The notes beneath the pieces were generated by a model, which was given only the letters and a program-made list of their open reading frames with translations, had not been told where the DNA came from and made no database searches. 45,084 nucleotides of DNA from Nitrospinaceae bacterium (GTDB lineage: Bacteria; Nitrospinota; Nitrospinia; Nitrospinales; VA-1), in contig JALPWY010000010.1 in the NCBI GenBank assembly GCA_023271875.1, forward strand, positions 1 to 45,084, read 5' to 3'. A program made the translations under genes and the position numbers. Below, one piece after another: positions 29,032-39,381 of the stretch (position 1 is its first letter; the number at the start of each line of letters is the position of its first letter).

Positions 29032-29257
29032 AATATATTCAAATATTTGCACAAACAATTTTCTTTTAGCAATACCTCTTTTTGGAAATGCCAAAACTAC
29101 CTATTTAGATAAAGTGGCGGTACTTGAACTAAAAAGAGACCATGCAATATCAAGCAGTGGCGTGTGGGGCTATTTTGATTGGAAAAGGATAATAAAAACG
29201 AGTGATTATATAAACTTTGCTGTGTTTGTTCCAGAAGGGAAAAGCCTTTCGGCTTAG
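29028..29257 (+). pseudogene. Frameshifted gene for a small exported protein, coupled to the GT39-like gene
   Basis: ATG 29028 overlaps the stop of the upstream gene in an ATGA junction and opens a frame MKYIQIFAQTIFF that hits TAG after 13 codons, just past a run of four T (29064-29067). Adding one T to that run joins it to a second open frame (LAIPLFGNAKTTYLDKV...) ending at 29257. The repaired 76-residue product would have a textbook signal peptide (about 22 residues, cut after GNA) and a mature part of about 54 residues (VAVLELKRD, WGYFDWKRI). It is either a true frameshift mutation, a sequencing or assembly error, or slippage in the T run. Its family is not recognised. The IS3 remnant starts about 30 bases downstream and could have cut its 3' end. 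Confidence 0.55.
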
Positions 29258-29289
29258 AAGCTCATCTAAAAAATAAAAAAAGATAACTG

Positions 29290-29581
29290 TGATGGCCTGC
29301 CCCCCCGAAAACTGATCCATTTGCTATGTTAGGATTTGAGTCAAAAACCTTTTGATTGGAGGGTTAAAATGGCAATAAGTATCAGGTAGGGTAGATTGTT
29401 GGTTATTTACGCCAGGCAGAGGCTTCACTGGTCAAGAGGAGCACGATTGGTCAGGTGGGTCGCTAGATAGGTATTACAGGGCAGACCTATTATCGGTGGC
29501 GACGAGATTGTGGAAGTTTGAGCGTGGATGGCCAAGCGCTTGAAGGAGGTGGAAGATGTAGACCATTTACTATTTAGCTAA
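29290..29581 (+). mobile_element. Decayed left part of an IS3-family insertion sequence
   Basis: The segment near 29290-29325 (TG followed by a C run, then CGAAAACTGATCC) looks like an IS3-family terminal repeat, and about 45 bases later an orfA remnant follows a good ribosome site (GGAGGG, 29358-29363). No orfB and no matching right end are visible before atpC, so most of the element is gone. The exact left border is uncertain to about 10 bases. Confidence 0.55.
29369..29581 (+). pseudogene. IS3-family transposase orfA remnant (frameshifted, with internal stops)
   Basis: From AAG 29377 the frame reads KYQVG*IVGYLRQAEASL, then after another stop GITGQTYYRWRRDCGSLSVD, the helix-turn-helix core of IS3 OrfA. 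A one-base shift at about 29528 gives MAKRLKEVEDV, the start of the OrfA leucine-zipper segment (usually QAKRLKELEKEN). There are at least two in-frame stops (29392-29394 and 29464-29466) and two frameshifts, counting the misplaced ATG at 29369. It is therefore non-functional. Identification rests on the strong GITxQTYYRWR match. Confidence 0.7.
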
Positions 29582-29678
29582 CCATACATCAGAAAAGCCT
29601 TAGAAGAAACTTCTCATTTTCTATATTGGAATATCTTGGAGGATGATTTGGGGTAACTATTATTTAACGAAGATAAAA

Positions 29679-30101
29679 TTAATCCATTTGAGTTGGCTCA
29701 AGACGAGCGATAGCACGGAAAAGCCTGTCCTGTGCCTCCGCAAATTCATCATCAGACAAATCTGTTTTAGCAAGTGCTTCTTCTGCTTTAGCTAAAGATG
29801 CTCTTGCTCGGTCATTGTCAACCTCGTCTAAAAACTCTACTGCTTCAGCCAATACAATGACTCGATTATCCGTAACTTCTAAATAGCCTCCACTAACAAT
29901 CATTTGAATAGTTTCCCTCCCTTTTTCACCAAGCAACTCATAGGAAAACCGCCCAGCTCGTATTGTTGTCAGAATAGGAGCATGATCATATAGTATTCCC
30001 AAGTCACCTTCTACACCGGGAACATTTACTTGATCAACATCCTCATTCAACACGAATCTTTCTGGGGTGACAATACTAAGCTGTAGTTTATTTTCAGCCA
30101 T
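29679..30101 (-). CDS. atpC: F1F0 ATP synthase epsilon subunit
   Basis: A 140-residue central-stalk subunit that couples rotation and can inhibit the F1 motor. The N-terminal beta sandwich is typical (LQLSIVTPERFVL, VPGVEGDLGILYDHAPILT, GGYLEVTDNRVIVLAE), followed by a two-helix C-terminus rich in Ala, Glu and Arg (RARASLAKAEEAL). It is the last gene of the atp operon, 3 bases after atpD. The length is normal. Confidence 0.95.
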   Translation of the reverse strand: MAENKLQLSIVTPERFVLNEDVDQVNVPGVEGDLGILYDHAPILTTIRAGRFSYELLGEKGRETIQMIVSGGYLEVTDNRVIVLAEAVEFLDEVDNDRARASLAKAEEALAKTDLSDDEFAEAQDRLFRAIARLEPTQMD

Positions 30102-30104
30102 ATC

Positions 30105-31529
<1,425 letters not shown>

Positions 31530-31541
31530 TTAATTTTACGA

Positions 31542-32411
31542 TCAGGCCTTGAGTGCTTCAGCCCCGTTTACGATTTCTATCAATTCCTTTGTAATATAAG
31601 CTTGACGTGCTTTATTGTAGGTGAGTGTCAGGCCACCTATCATTTCCCCTGCATTACGGGTGGCGCTATCCATAGCAGTCATCCGGGCTCCGTGCTCACT
31701 AGCACTGGATTCCAGAAAAGCACGGTAGACTTCCACCGTCATATATCTTTCAAGCAAAGTATTTAAAATGGCTTCCTCTTCTGGCTCGTAGATATAGTCA
31801 ACACTACTCATGCTTTCTTTTCCTGCAACTAATTTTTCTGGAACAATTGGAAGGAGCTGCTCTAAAATAACTTCCTGTTGCATAACAGACTTAAATTCAT
31901 TATAGAGAACATAAACCCGATCAATCGATTTTTCAGAGAAAAGAGCCGAAAGAGTTGAACCTATTTCAGCTGCCTTGAGATAATCAAAATCACGCGTCCA
32001 TCCTGAATGGTCATGCAGTATTTTGTTTTCTTTATTCTTGAAACTAGCATGTCCTTTTTTGCCGGCTGTTATGAGTTGTATTTCCTTATCACTATTATCA
32101 TTTATGACTTGTATTGCTTTTTTAGTGATGTTTCCATTAAAACCACCGCATAACCCCCGGTCCGCAGTAACTAAAAGGATGAGCCAACGCTTTCCATCTC
32201 TGTTATCAAGAAGAGGATGCACATCATGATTGCACCTAGCTGAAAGATGGTGAAGAACATCCATAAGCTTAAGAGCGTATGGACGAGCAGACATGATAGC
32301 CTCCTGCGCTTTCCGCAGTTTAGAGGCCGAAACAAGTTTCATCGCCTTGGTGATCTGTTGAGTGTTCTTAACACTCTTAATCCTTCGCTTGATATCTCTA
32401 AGGTTTGGCAT
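31542..32411 (-). CDS. atpG: F1F0 ATP synthase gamma subunit
   Basis: A 289-residue rotor shaft. The N-terminal helix begins LRDIKRRIKSVKNTQQITKAMK, and the C-terminal helix MTAMDSATRNAGEMIGGLTLTYNKARQA is the conserved part that turns inside the alpha/beta hexamer (both shown as family motifs in pieces). DRGLCGGFN marks the conserved Rossmann-like domain. It lies between atpA (69 bases upstream) and atpD. Confidence 0.97.
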   Translation of the reverse strand: MPNLRDIKRRIKSVKNTQQITKAMKLVSASKLRKAQEAIMSARPYALKLMDVLHHLSARCNHDVHPLLDNRDGKRWLILLVTADRGLCGGFNGNITKKAIQVINDNSDKEIQLITAGKKGHASFKNKENKILHDHSGWTRDFDYLKAAEIGSTLSALFSEKSIDRVYVLYNEFKSVMQQEVILEQLLPIVPEKLVAGKESMSSVDYIYEPEEEAILNTLLERYMTVEVYRAFLESSASEHGARMTAMDSATRNAGEMIGGLTLTYNKARQAYITKELIEIVNGAEALKA

Positions 32412-32480
32412 ATTTGTCTAAATAATTTGTCAGATCAAAAAATCAATAACTAAAAATATTAAAAAAAATCATTAAAAAAT

Positions 32481-33989
<1,509 letters not shown>

Positions 33990-34541
33990 TTACGCCACCT
34001 CCTCTTTTTCTATCGTTCGTTTCAATATAGCTAATCTATTTTTGATGGTGGCATCAGCCACTTGATCGCCTACTTGAAGTTGAATACCTGCAATTAACGA
34101 CTGGTCTTCGGTTGTTTCTATGAGAATGGTTTTCCCAAAAATCCGGTTAAGACCCGTTTTCAATTTTTCTATATTTTCACCAGTCAAGGGATGAGCCGAT
34201 ATAACACTAACCCTAACTTGGTTTAGTCTCTCATCTACAACCGATTCGAAATAATCAGCAATATTTTTTAAAAACAGAATTTTTCTTCTCTGAACAAGAA
34301 TTCCAAGCAAATTACGCACAACATTGTCTGCTTTAAGCCGATCGCACAACTGGCCTACCAACGCATTTTTTTTAGCTACAGAAATACCAGGATGAGAGAA
34401 AAAACGCTCCAATTGCCTATCAGTCTCAAAGGCGCTTCCAAAGTCTTTTAAATTATCCAATGCTCGCCTGAGCGCACTCTCATCAGCAATGCTGCCAGAA
34501 AGGGCTTTTGCATATCGCTTGCTTATAACATTTTCAATCAT
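33990..34541 (-). CDS. atpH: F1F0 ATP synthase delta subunit
   Basis: A 183-residue peripheral-stalk subunit that ties the b dimer to the top of F1. The N-terminal helical domain begins ISKRYAKALSGSI, and the C-terminal part has the conserved ETTEDQSLIAGIQLQVGDQVADATIKNRL pattern (seen in pieces), including IAGIQLQVG. It lies 21 bases after atpF and directly abuts atpA. Confidence 0.94.
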   Translation of the reverse strand: MIENVISKRYAKALSGSIADESALRRALDNLKDFGSAFETDRQLERFFSHPGISVAKKNALVGQLCDRLKADNVVRNLLGILVQRRKILFLKNIADYFESVVDERLNQVRVSVISAHPLTGENIEKLKTGLNRIFGKTILIETTEDQSLIAGIQLQVGDQVADATIKNRLAILKRTIEKEEVA

Positions 34542-34562
34542 AGTAATCTTATCCTAGTCAAC

Positions 34563-35084
34563 TCAGACTCCCCTGCTTTCCATTTCTCGCAGGACTTCTT
34601 CTATAGATTCATCGATCAATCGTTTCTTATCATCATCACTCAGTGACTTCTTAATGACTTTTTCCGTAGAAGCCATGGTTAAAGCTGCAGTATAACTGCG
34701 TATCTCGTTAAGCAATTTGTTCCTGGTGATTTGAATTTCTTGTTCAGCATCGTTTTGCATTTGTCGAACTTTCACCTGGGTTTCCTGAATCGATTTTTCT
34801 TGGATTTTTTTTGATTCATCCCCAGCCATTTGAATAATGGTCTGGGCCTTTTCGTGGGCATTTTTTAATTCTCTTCCTAAATCAGCCTTAAGACCCTCCG
34901 CCTCTTGCCTTAATTTTTCAGCGTCACCAATTTCAGAACGAATTTTATTTTCACGCTCTTCTAAAACTTCCAAAATTGGTGGAAAAGCAAATCTTTTCAA
35001 TAAAAAGAAAAGAATAGCAAAGGATATCAAAGACCAAAATATTAGCGAATGAAATACTTCAACTTGCTCAAATTGTGGCATCAT
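34563..35084 (-). CDS. atpF: F1F0 ATP synthase b subunit
   Basis: A 173-residue peripheral stalk subunit: one N-terminal membrane helix (about 13-32, FWSLISFAILFFLLKRFAF) followed by a long charged coiled coil with heptad-like Ala/Glu/Lys/Arg. EERENKIRSEIGDAEKLR is the typical b-subunit tether. Only one b gene is present, so the stalk is probably a homodimer, unlike the b/b' pair of photosynthetic bacteria. It lies between atpE (78 bases) and atpH (21 bases). Confidence 0.94.
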   Translation of the reverse strand: MMPQFEQVEVFHSLIFWSLISFAILFFLLKRFAFPPILEVLEERENKIRSEIGDAEKLRQEAEGLKADLGRELKNAHEKAQTIIQMAGDESKKIQEKSIQETQVKVRQMQNDAEQEIQITRNKLLNEIRSYTAALTMASTEKVIKKSLSDDDKKRLIDESIEEVLREMESRGV

Positions 35085-35162
35085 TTATTAGTTAATATAG
35101 GGTTGATTTAAATAAAAAAATTGATCGAGATTTAAGTAATTCTAAATAAAAAAATTAAATGT

Positions 35163-35393
35163 TTATTTAATATTCCCCATTATAATGAAAGCAAGTACAA
35201 GCCCATAAAGAGCGACTGCCTCCACCAAGGCGAATCCGATCCAGCAATACTTTGCAATGCGAGCCTCGGCATTTGGTTGCCGACCAACAGTTTCAATCGT
35301 CTGGGCGAAAATAAAACCAATCCCCACCGCAGCGCCAGCAAACCCAGCCGCACATAAACCCATTCCAATCAATGCTGCTGCTCCTAATTCCAT
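35163..35393 (-). CDS. atpE: F1F0 ATP synthase c subunit (proton-type ring)
   Basis: A 76-residue hairpin of two membrane helices forming the rotor ring. The loop motif is RQPNAE (38-43) and the ion-carrying carboxylate is Glu58 in FALVEAVALYG. The residues after Glu58 are Ala-Val-Ala rather than the Ser/Thr of Na+ c-subunits, and the helix-1 position of the Na+-ligand Gln is Ile, so this ring should move protons. Helix 1 keeps only part of the Gly repeat (GFAGAAVGIG), with several Gly replaced by Ala, a change that can affect ring size. It is the third gene of the operon. Confidence 0.96.
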   Translation of the reverse strand: MELGAAALIGMGLCAAGFAGAAVGIGFIFAQTIETVGRQPNAEARIAKYCWIGFALVEAVALYGLVLAFIIMGNIK

Positions 35394-35424
35394 GCTCTTA
35401 TCTCCTATAAAAAAGTAACACTAG

Positions 35425-36156
35425 TTAATGAAGATGAATCACATCTCCAATGTAAACACAAGTCAGGATCGTAAAAATGTACGCCTGAATAAAAGCAATC
35501 GCTATTTCTAGGCCATTGATGGCCACAGTGAATCCAAAAGGCAACCAACCTATCATCAAGGGAGTTGACATAGCCAAGCCAAATAAAACATAAAGAATCG
35601 TGTGCCCAGCAGTCATATTGGCAAATAATCTTACCGAAAGTGAGACAGGCCGAGCAATCATACTGATTATTTCAATAGGAATCATGATTGGAATCATGAT
35701 TTTAGGAACTCCCGGCGGCACTAAAATGCCAAAAAAGTGTAGTCCATGCTTGGCGAATCCTATAAACAGAGTCAATATAAAAATACCGGTAGCAAAGACC
35801 CCGGTGACCACCAGTTGACTAGTAATAGTATAAGATCCGGGTATCATTCCTATCAGATTGCAGGCAAGAACAAAAAAGAATATGGTTGCAATAAATGGAA
35901 AGTATTTAGGAGCCTCTTTTTCCCCAATGAACTCCTCCACCATATCCTTAATAAATCCTAAAGAAATTTCTGCGACAATCTGTAGTTTTCCAGGAATAAG
36001 ACGAACACCACTTTTAACCACGAGCATGAACAGGCCAAACACAATGGACAGCCCAACCCACATTGCAATTACCGCCTTACTAATGGATATATCAAACCCC
36101 ATCAAGCTCAAATGGACAATAGGATGAATTTCAAAATGATGTAGAGGGTTTTCCAT
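35425..36156 (-). CDS. atpB: F1F0 ATP synthase a subunit
   Basis: A 243-residue membrane stator with five to six helices. The essential arginine Arg176 lies in SLSVRLFANMTAGH, the family signature, and the protein ends with a conserved IQAYIFTILTCVYIGD segment. His-rich residues lie near the N-terminus (HHFEIHPIVH). It forms the proton half-channels with the c ring. It is preceded by atpZ (19 bases) and followed by atpE (31 bases). Confidence 0.96.
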   Translation of the reverse strand: MENPLHHFEIHPIVHLSLMGFDISISKAVIAMWVGLSIVFGLFMLVVKSGVRLIPGKLQIVAEISLGFIKDMVEEFIGEKEAPKYFPFIATIFFFVLACNLIGMIPGSYTITSQLVVTGVFATGIFILTLFIGFAKHGLHFFGILVPPGVPKIMIPIMIPIEIISMIARPVSLSVRLFANMTAGHTILYVLFGLAMSTPLMIGWLPFGFTVAINGLEIAIAFIQAYIFTILTCVYIGDVIHLH

Positions 36157-36175
36157 TTATTTCTATAGCCCTAAC

Positions 36176-36418
36176 TCAAACTCCATTATTTTGGTCTTTG
36201 TCGTTTTCTACAGTAATTTCCTTCGAGACTCGATAAACATTAAGACAACCTGCGGCTCCGCCCAAAATAACACCTGCCGCTAAGAACCAAGGCTTTGAAT
36301 TAAAATAACGGTCAAGTGCATACCCCATAACAGCACCTATCATCACTGCTACTGTAAGTTCTGTCCCCAACCTGAATGCAATACTCAAGCCTCGACGAAA
36401 CTCACTGCCTTTATTCAT
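36176..36418 (-). CDS. atpZ: AtpZ/AtpI-family accessory protein, first gene of the atp operon
   Basis: An 80-residue protein with two membrane helices (about 18-34 and 44-60) joined by a short loop (YALDRYFNSKPW), and a charged C-terminus. The layout is that of PF09527-type AtpZ proteins, proposed to help c-ring assembly or carry Mg/Ca; the four-helix AtpI is longer. It leads the operon 19 bases before atpB. The 193-base gap upstream to the ferredoxin gene, which points the same way, probably carries the operon promoter, but no clear boxes were found. Confidence 0.8.
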   Translation of the reverse strand: MNKGSEFRRGLSIAFRLGTELTVAVMIGAVMGYALDRYFNSKPWFLAAGVILGGAAGCLNVYRVSKEITVENDKDQNNGV

Positions 36419-36611
36419 TATAATGTGTCTGGGAATTGAAGGCCCAACAGGGAAAATCGGGTAACAGAATACACAAACATTTCAATATTGCAAGGGAGTT
36501 TTTACGACAACAGTTGAGCAGGCTTTTCGCATCATTTTTTGCAATCAGCCTTGGACACATGAATTAGAAAAATAAAATTACCACCACGGCTTCTTCAGAA
36601 AGAAGCTCAAC

Positions 36612-36938
36612 TCAGTAAGCAAGTTCCCCGTGCTCACTTTCAAAGTCCTGCAACGAAACCATATCGATTGCATCCCATGGACAACCTTCCAACAAAGTAT
36701 CCATGGGTCCTTTTGTAATACACTTTTTACAACCAATGCAAAGCAACGGATCAACCTCTATGCGAATCATGTGGGGAACATCAGGATTTTGCACTTCTAG
36801 CATACAATTATCAACAGGACATTCAGTTACGCAAATAGGAGACCCACCACATCCCGTACAGGCATCATTAATTATAGCCAGTATCTTTGGCTTACGCTTT
36901 CTTTTCTCTGAGCGTTTCGCTTTTTCGGCAACCGCCAT
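36612..36938 (-). CDS. Dicluster [4Fe-4S] ferredoxin-like protein with unusual Cys spacing
   Basis: A 108-residue soluble protein with a basic N-terminus (residues 5-18, many Lys/Arg). The cluster 1 motif is Cys27-x2-Cys30-x5-Cys36-x3-Cys40-Pro, with an extra Cys45; this is three residues longer than the usual CxxCxxCxxxCP. Cluster 2 is Cys67-x2-Cys70-x2-Cys73-x12-Cys86-Pro, so the last ligand is reached across a 12-residue insert. It ends with an acidic tail. It is a probable electron carrier, but the partner is unknown. It stands alone, upstream of the ATP synthase operon in the same direction and divergent from holB. Confidence 0.82.
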   Translation of the reverse strand: MAVAEKAKRSEKRKRKPKILAIINDACTGCGGSPICVTECPVDNCMLEVQNPDVPHMIRIEVDPLLCIGCKKCITKGPMDTLLEGCPWDAIDMVSLQDFESEHGELAY

Positions 36939-37226
36939 AATCTATACCTCTGCGCCAATAATTGTTTATGAAACAACAGACATCAATAACTAATAAAAAA
37001 CACACAACTATACTGCGTTGGATTATTACCAGAAACCAGCTCTGTTTGCAATATTTCTCTCATTTGTTCCACAGAAACTTACGATGTGTAGTGAGATTAG
37101 CAAAATAAAGTTAGCGGTAGGTCAAATTCATAAAAATGGTTCGTTTACTAAATTCTGCCCCATAATTAACTCAGACCATCTGGGTTTTTCGTTTGCAGAT
37201 GCTATGCGTGTATACTAAGATAAGGG

Positions 37227-37273
37227 GCAATGGGAAATGTATACAATCCAAGTGACACCTGCCACCCCATTGC
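37227..37273. repeat. 8-bp inverted repeat enclosing 31 bases, upstream of holB
   Basis: GCAATGGG (37227-37234) and CCCATTGC (37266-37273) are exact complements. The loop contains TGTATAC. It could be an RNA hairpin in a leader or paired protein sites on DNA. No T run follows, so it is not a terminator on the plus strand. Confidence 0.45.
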
Positions 37274-37277
37274 GCGT

Positions 37278-37291
37278 ATAGTTATAACTAT
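37278..37291. promoter_or_regulatory. Perfect 14-base palindrome, candidate operator upstream of holB
   Basis: ATAGTTATAACTAT reads the same on both strands and lies 68 bases before the holB ATG, right after the inverted repeat. A dimeric regulator is the simplest explanation. It is AT-rich, so chance is possible, but a perfect 14-mer next to a second dyad is notable. Confidence 0.4.
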
Positions 37292-37359
37292 CGTGCATCA
37301 TACAAAAAATCTGCCTCGGCTTTGAGAAAAGCTGTTAGCGCATAAAGTATTAAATTGAA

Positions 37360-38379
37360 ATGTCATTTGATAACATTCTGGGGCAGGATCGACCCAAACA
37401 AATCCTTAATAAAGCACTGAGAAGCGGTAGAGTTCCCAACGCATATCTTTTTTACGGTCAGGAAAGCGTGGGGAAAAAATTTACTGCTATTGAAGTCTCC
37501 AAAGCTTTAAACTGCAAAACCATGGGCCCAGCAGATAGTTGTGACCAGTGTCTCTCCTGTCTAAAAATCGGGAAACGCATCCATCCAGATTTATTCATAC
37601 TTGAGCCTAAAAAGAGTTCCGCCTCTGCAAGGGAGGCTATTCTAAAAATAGACGAGATTCGCGAACTACAAAAAAAACTGCTTTACCTCCCTTATGAAGG
37701 GAATACTAAAGTGGCTATTATCAATAATGCGGAGTGCATGAACCTTCAAGCAGCCAATTCGTTTTTAAAAACTCTCGAAGAACCACCGACCAAAACTCTT
37801 ATTATTCTTATCGCATCGAACCCGCATCAATTGCTACCTACTGTTGTGTCTCGTTGTCAGAGAATTCAGTTTTACCCGTTACCCTCTGAAGCCATAAAAA
37901 CAATTATCTCCCATCATTTAAAAAGTGAGCCCGTAGAAAGTCAACCAGAGGAGATTGAGCTTAGGTCGCGGCGCTCCATGGGACAAGTTGCCTACGCCCT
38001 AGAAGAAAACCTGTTAGAAGTATCGGAAGACCGAGAAGAGTTGATTCGCTTGATCGGTATCATTTCCTTCAAACGAATGGATCAAGTCTTTCTGTGGACT
38101 AAAACCAAGGCAAAACAAACTGAACGCATACTTTTGATTCTCGACGAGTTAACGCGTATCTTACGAGACGTGGTTTTAATCAAGGTAGCGCCCGAAACTA
38201 GTTTAGTCACTAATAAAGACTTAATTAAACAGCTCAGAACATTAGCTCTGCAAAAATCAACATCTGCACTTCTTACAATGTTTGAAACAGTCCAAAATAC
38301 CAAGGCAGCTATAAAATTAAATGCAAACTCTCAACTTGCCCTAGAAAACATGCTCATCAACTTTTGTGAAGCTGCTTAG
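37360..38379 (+). CDS. holB: DNA polymerase III delta' subunit (HolB)
   Basis: A 339-residue clamp-loader subunit. The degenerate P-loop is GQESVGKK (33-40), where the last residue is Lys instead of Ser/Thr, fitting the known lack of ATP binding in delta'. The zinc module is Cys52, Cys61, Cys64, Cys67, followed by an AAA+ core with NAECMNLQAANSFLKTLEEPP and the TVVSRCQRI (SRC) motif. It helps load the sliding clamp at replication forks. It is first of four genes in one direction (holB-ricT-metG-tatD fusion). ricT follows 18 bases after it. Confidence 0.93.
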   Translation: MSFDNILGQDRPKQILNKALRSGRVPNAYLFYGQESVGKKFTAIEVSKALNCKTMGPADSCDQCLSCLKIGKRIHPDLFILEPKKSSASAREAILKIDEIRELQKKLLYLPYEGNTKVAIINNAECMNLQAANSFLKTLEEPPTKTLIILIASNPHQLLPTVVSRCQRIQFYPLPSEAIKTIISHHLKSEPVESQPEEIELRSRRSMGQVAYALEENLLEVSEDREELIRLIGIISFKRMDQVFLWTKTKAKQTERILLILDELTRILRDVVLIKVAPETSLVTNKDLIKQLRTLALQKSTSALLTMFETVQNTKAAIKLNANSQLALENMLINFCEAA

Positions 38380-38397
38380 CGAATAGGAAAATCAAGA

Positions 38398-39246
38398 ATG
38401 ATTCAATCTCTAAAAGAAAATTCAACTCTACCGAAAAAACACCCCAAAATACCCTCGTTCCTCATCGGAGTGCGAATTGAAGGAGCTCCAAAATCAAGAC
38501 TTTACGATCCCGGAAAGCAAAATTTCCGAGTAGGAACCCAAGTGATAGTGGAAAGCGACAATGGTGCGCAAACGGGTATCATTGCCTCTAACAAAATTCC
38601 CAACATAAGAAAAGTTGAGGATAAAATCCCTAGAATTCTGAGAACCTTTAACGAAAATGATCTTCAGGCACAGACAAGAAAAAAACAAACAGAGCAACGT
38701 GCCAAGGAATTATGCCAGCAAATAATTAACAAATTGAAGATAAAGATGAATTTGAGCAGAGTGAATCACATCTCGCAAGAGAAGAAAATAGTCTTCTTCT
38801 TTACCGCTGAAGGAAGAGTTGATTTTCGGCAACTCATCAGGGAGCTTGTTTTGAACCTGAAACAACGAATTGAAATGAAACAAATTGGAGTAAGAGATGA
38901 AGCACGTGCAATCAAAGGTTACGGCGTATGCGGTGAAACCCTATGTTGCTCAACTTTCCTTAAAGAGTTTACCCCGGTAACAATTCGAATGGCTAAAGAT
39001 CAGGGACTCGCCCTTAATCCAAGCAAAATTTCAGGAGCATGCGGACGATTAATGTGTTGTCTTCAATATGAGCACCAAACCTACAAGGAACTCTCTCAAA
39101 CCATGCCAAAATTATGGGAAAACGTTCAAACCCCAGGAGGTCTAGGTAAAGTAATACAAAACAATATTATTAAGCAAACTGTTCTTGTTAGACTTGAAGA
39201 TGAAAGCATGCTTACCTATTCAACAGAAGAACTTTCACCCTTATAA
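38398..39246 (+). CDS. ricT: RicT/YaaT-family PSP1-domain protein
   Basis: A 282-residue protein with the PSP1 C-terminal domain (IGVRDEARAIKGYGVCGETLCC, in pieces). Conserved cysteines are Cys178, Cys183, Cys184, Cys215, Cys220 and Cys221. In Bacillus, RicT (YaaT) joins RicA and RicF in a complex carrying [4Fe-4S] clusters that affects RNase Y-mediated RNA processing, and it lies next to holB, as here. The first 20 residues are a Lys/Pro-rich lead not usual for the family. No ricA or ricF is in the window. metG follows after 135 bases. Confidence 0.9.
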   Translation: MIQSLKENSTLPKKHPKIPSFLIGVRIEGAPKSRLYDPGKQNFRVGTQVIVESDNGAQTGIIASNKIPNIRKVEDKIPRILRTFNENDLQAQTRKKQTEQRAKELCQQIINKLKIKMNLSRVNHISQEKKIVFFFTAEGRVDFRQLIRELVLNLKQRIEMKQIGVRDEARAIKGYGVCGETLCCSTFLKEFTPVTIRMAKDQGLALNPSKISGACGRLMCCLQYEHQTYKELSQTMPKLWENVQTPGGLGKVIQNNIIKQTVLVRLEDESMLTYSTEELSPL

Positions 39247-39381
39247 AACAACATTGAAGCTCATAAGCTACTCAGCGGACCAAGAATCCAAAAAATATCT
39301 TCACCTAAACGAATATGGGTATATCCAGGCCACTTTCAAGTTGTCGCCTAAAGACCGAACACAACAACCAACTTCTCTCAC

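Larger units (their letters stand above)
29258..29678. other. 421-base region between the broken exported-protein gene and atpC, mostly a decayed IS3-type remnant
   Basis: No intact gene. It contains the IS remnant at about 29290-29581, then about 100 AT-rich bases. These include AGAAG-AAA-CTTCT (29602-29614), a small hairpin that could help end transcription from either side. It separates plus-strand genes from the minus-strand ATP synthase operon, which ends at 29679. Confidence 0.6.
36939..37359. other. 421-base divergent region between the ferredoxin gene and holB
   Basis: No credible gene; a 66-codon frame at 37018-37218 with a TTG start has no ribosome site or family resemblance. The right half holds the inverted repeat at 37227-37273 and the perfect 14-base palindrome at 37278-37291. 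TGTATAC occurs twice, at 37209-37215 and 37238-37244. The region is probably regulatory for holB, the ferredoxin, or both. Confidence 0.6.

Noticed and set aside
29018-29257. 79-codon frame starting with TTG at 29018 taken as a gene in its own right
   Set aside because: The start is a TTG inside the end of the GT39-like gene without a ribosome site. ATG 29028 with a frameshift explains the signal peptide far better.
35163-35393. Sodium-driven ATP synthase
   Set aside because: The c subunit lacks the Gln in helix 1 and the Ser/Thr next to the key Glu that form the Na+ site.
37018-37218. 66-codon plus-strand frame in the gap before holB
   Set aside because: TTG start, no ribosome site, no recognisable motif; the stretch is better read as regulatory DNA.
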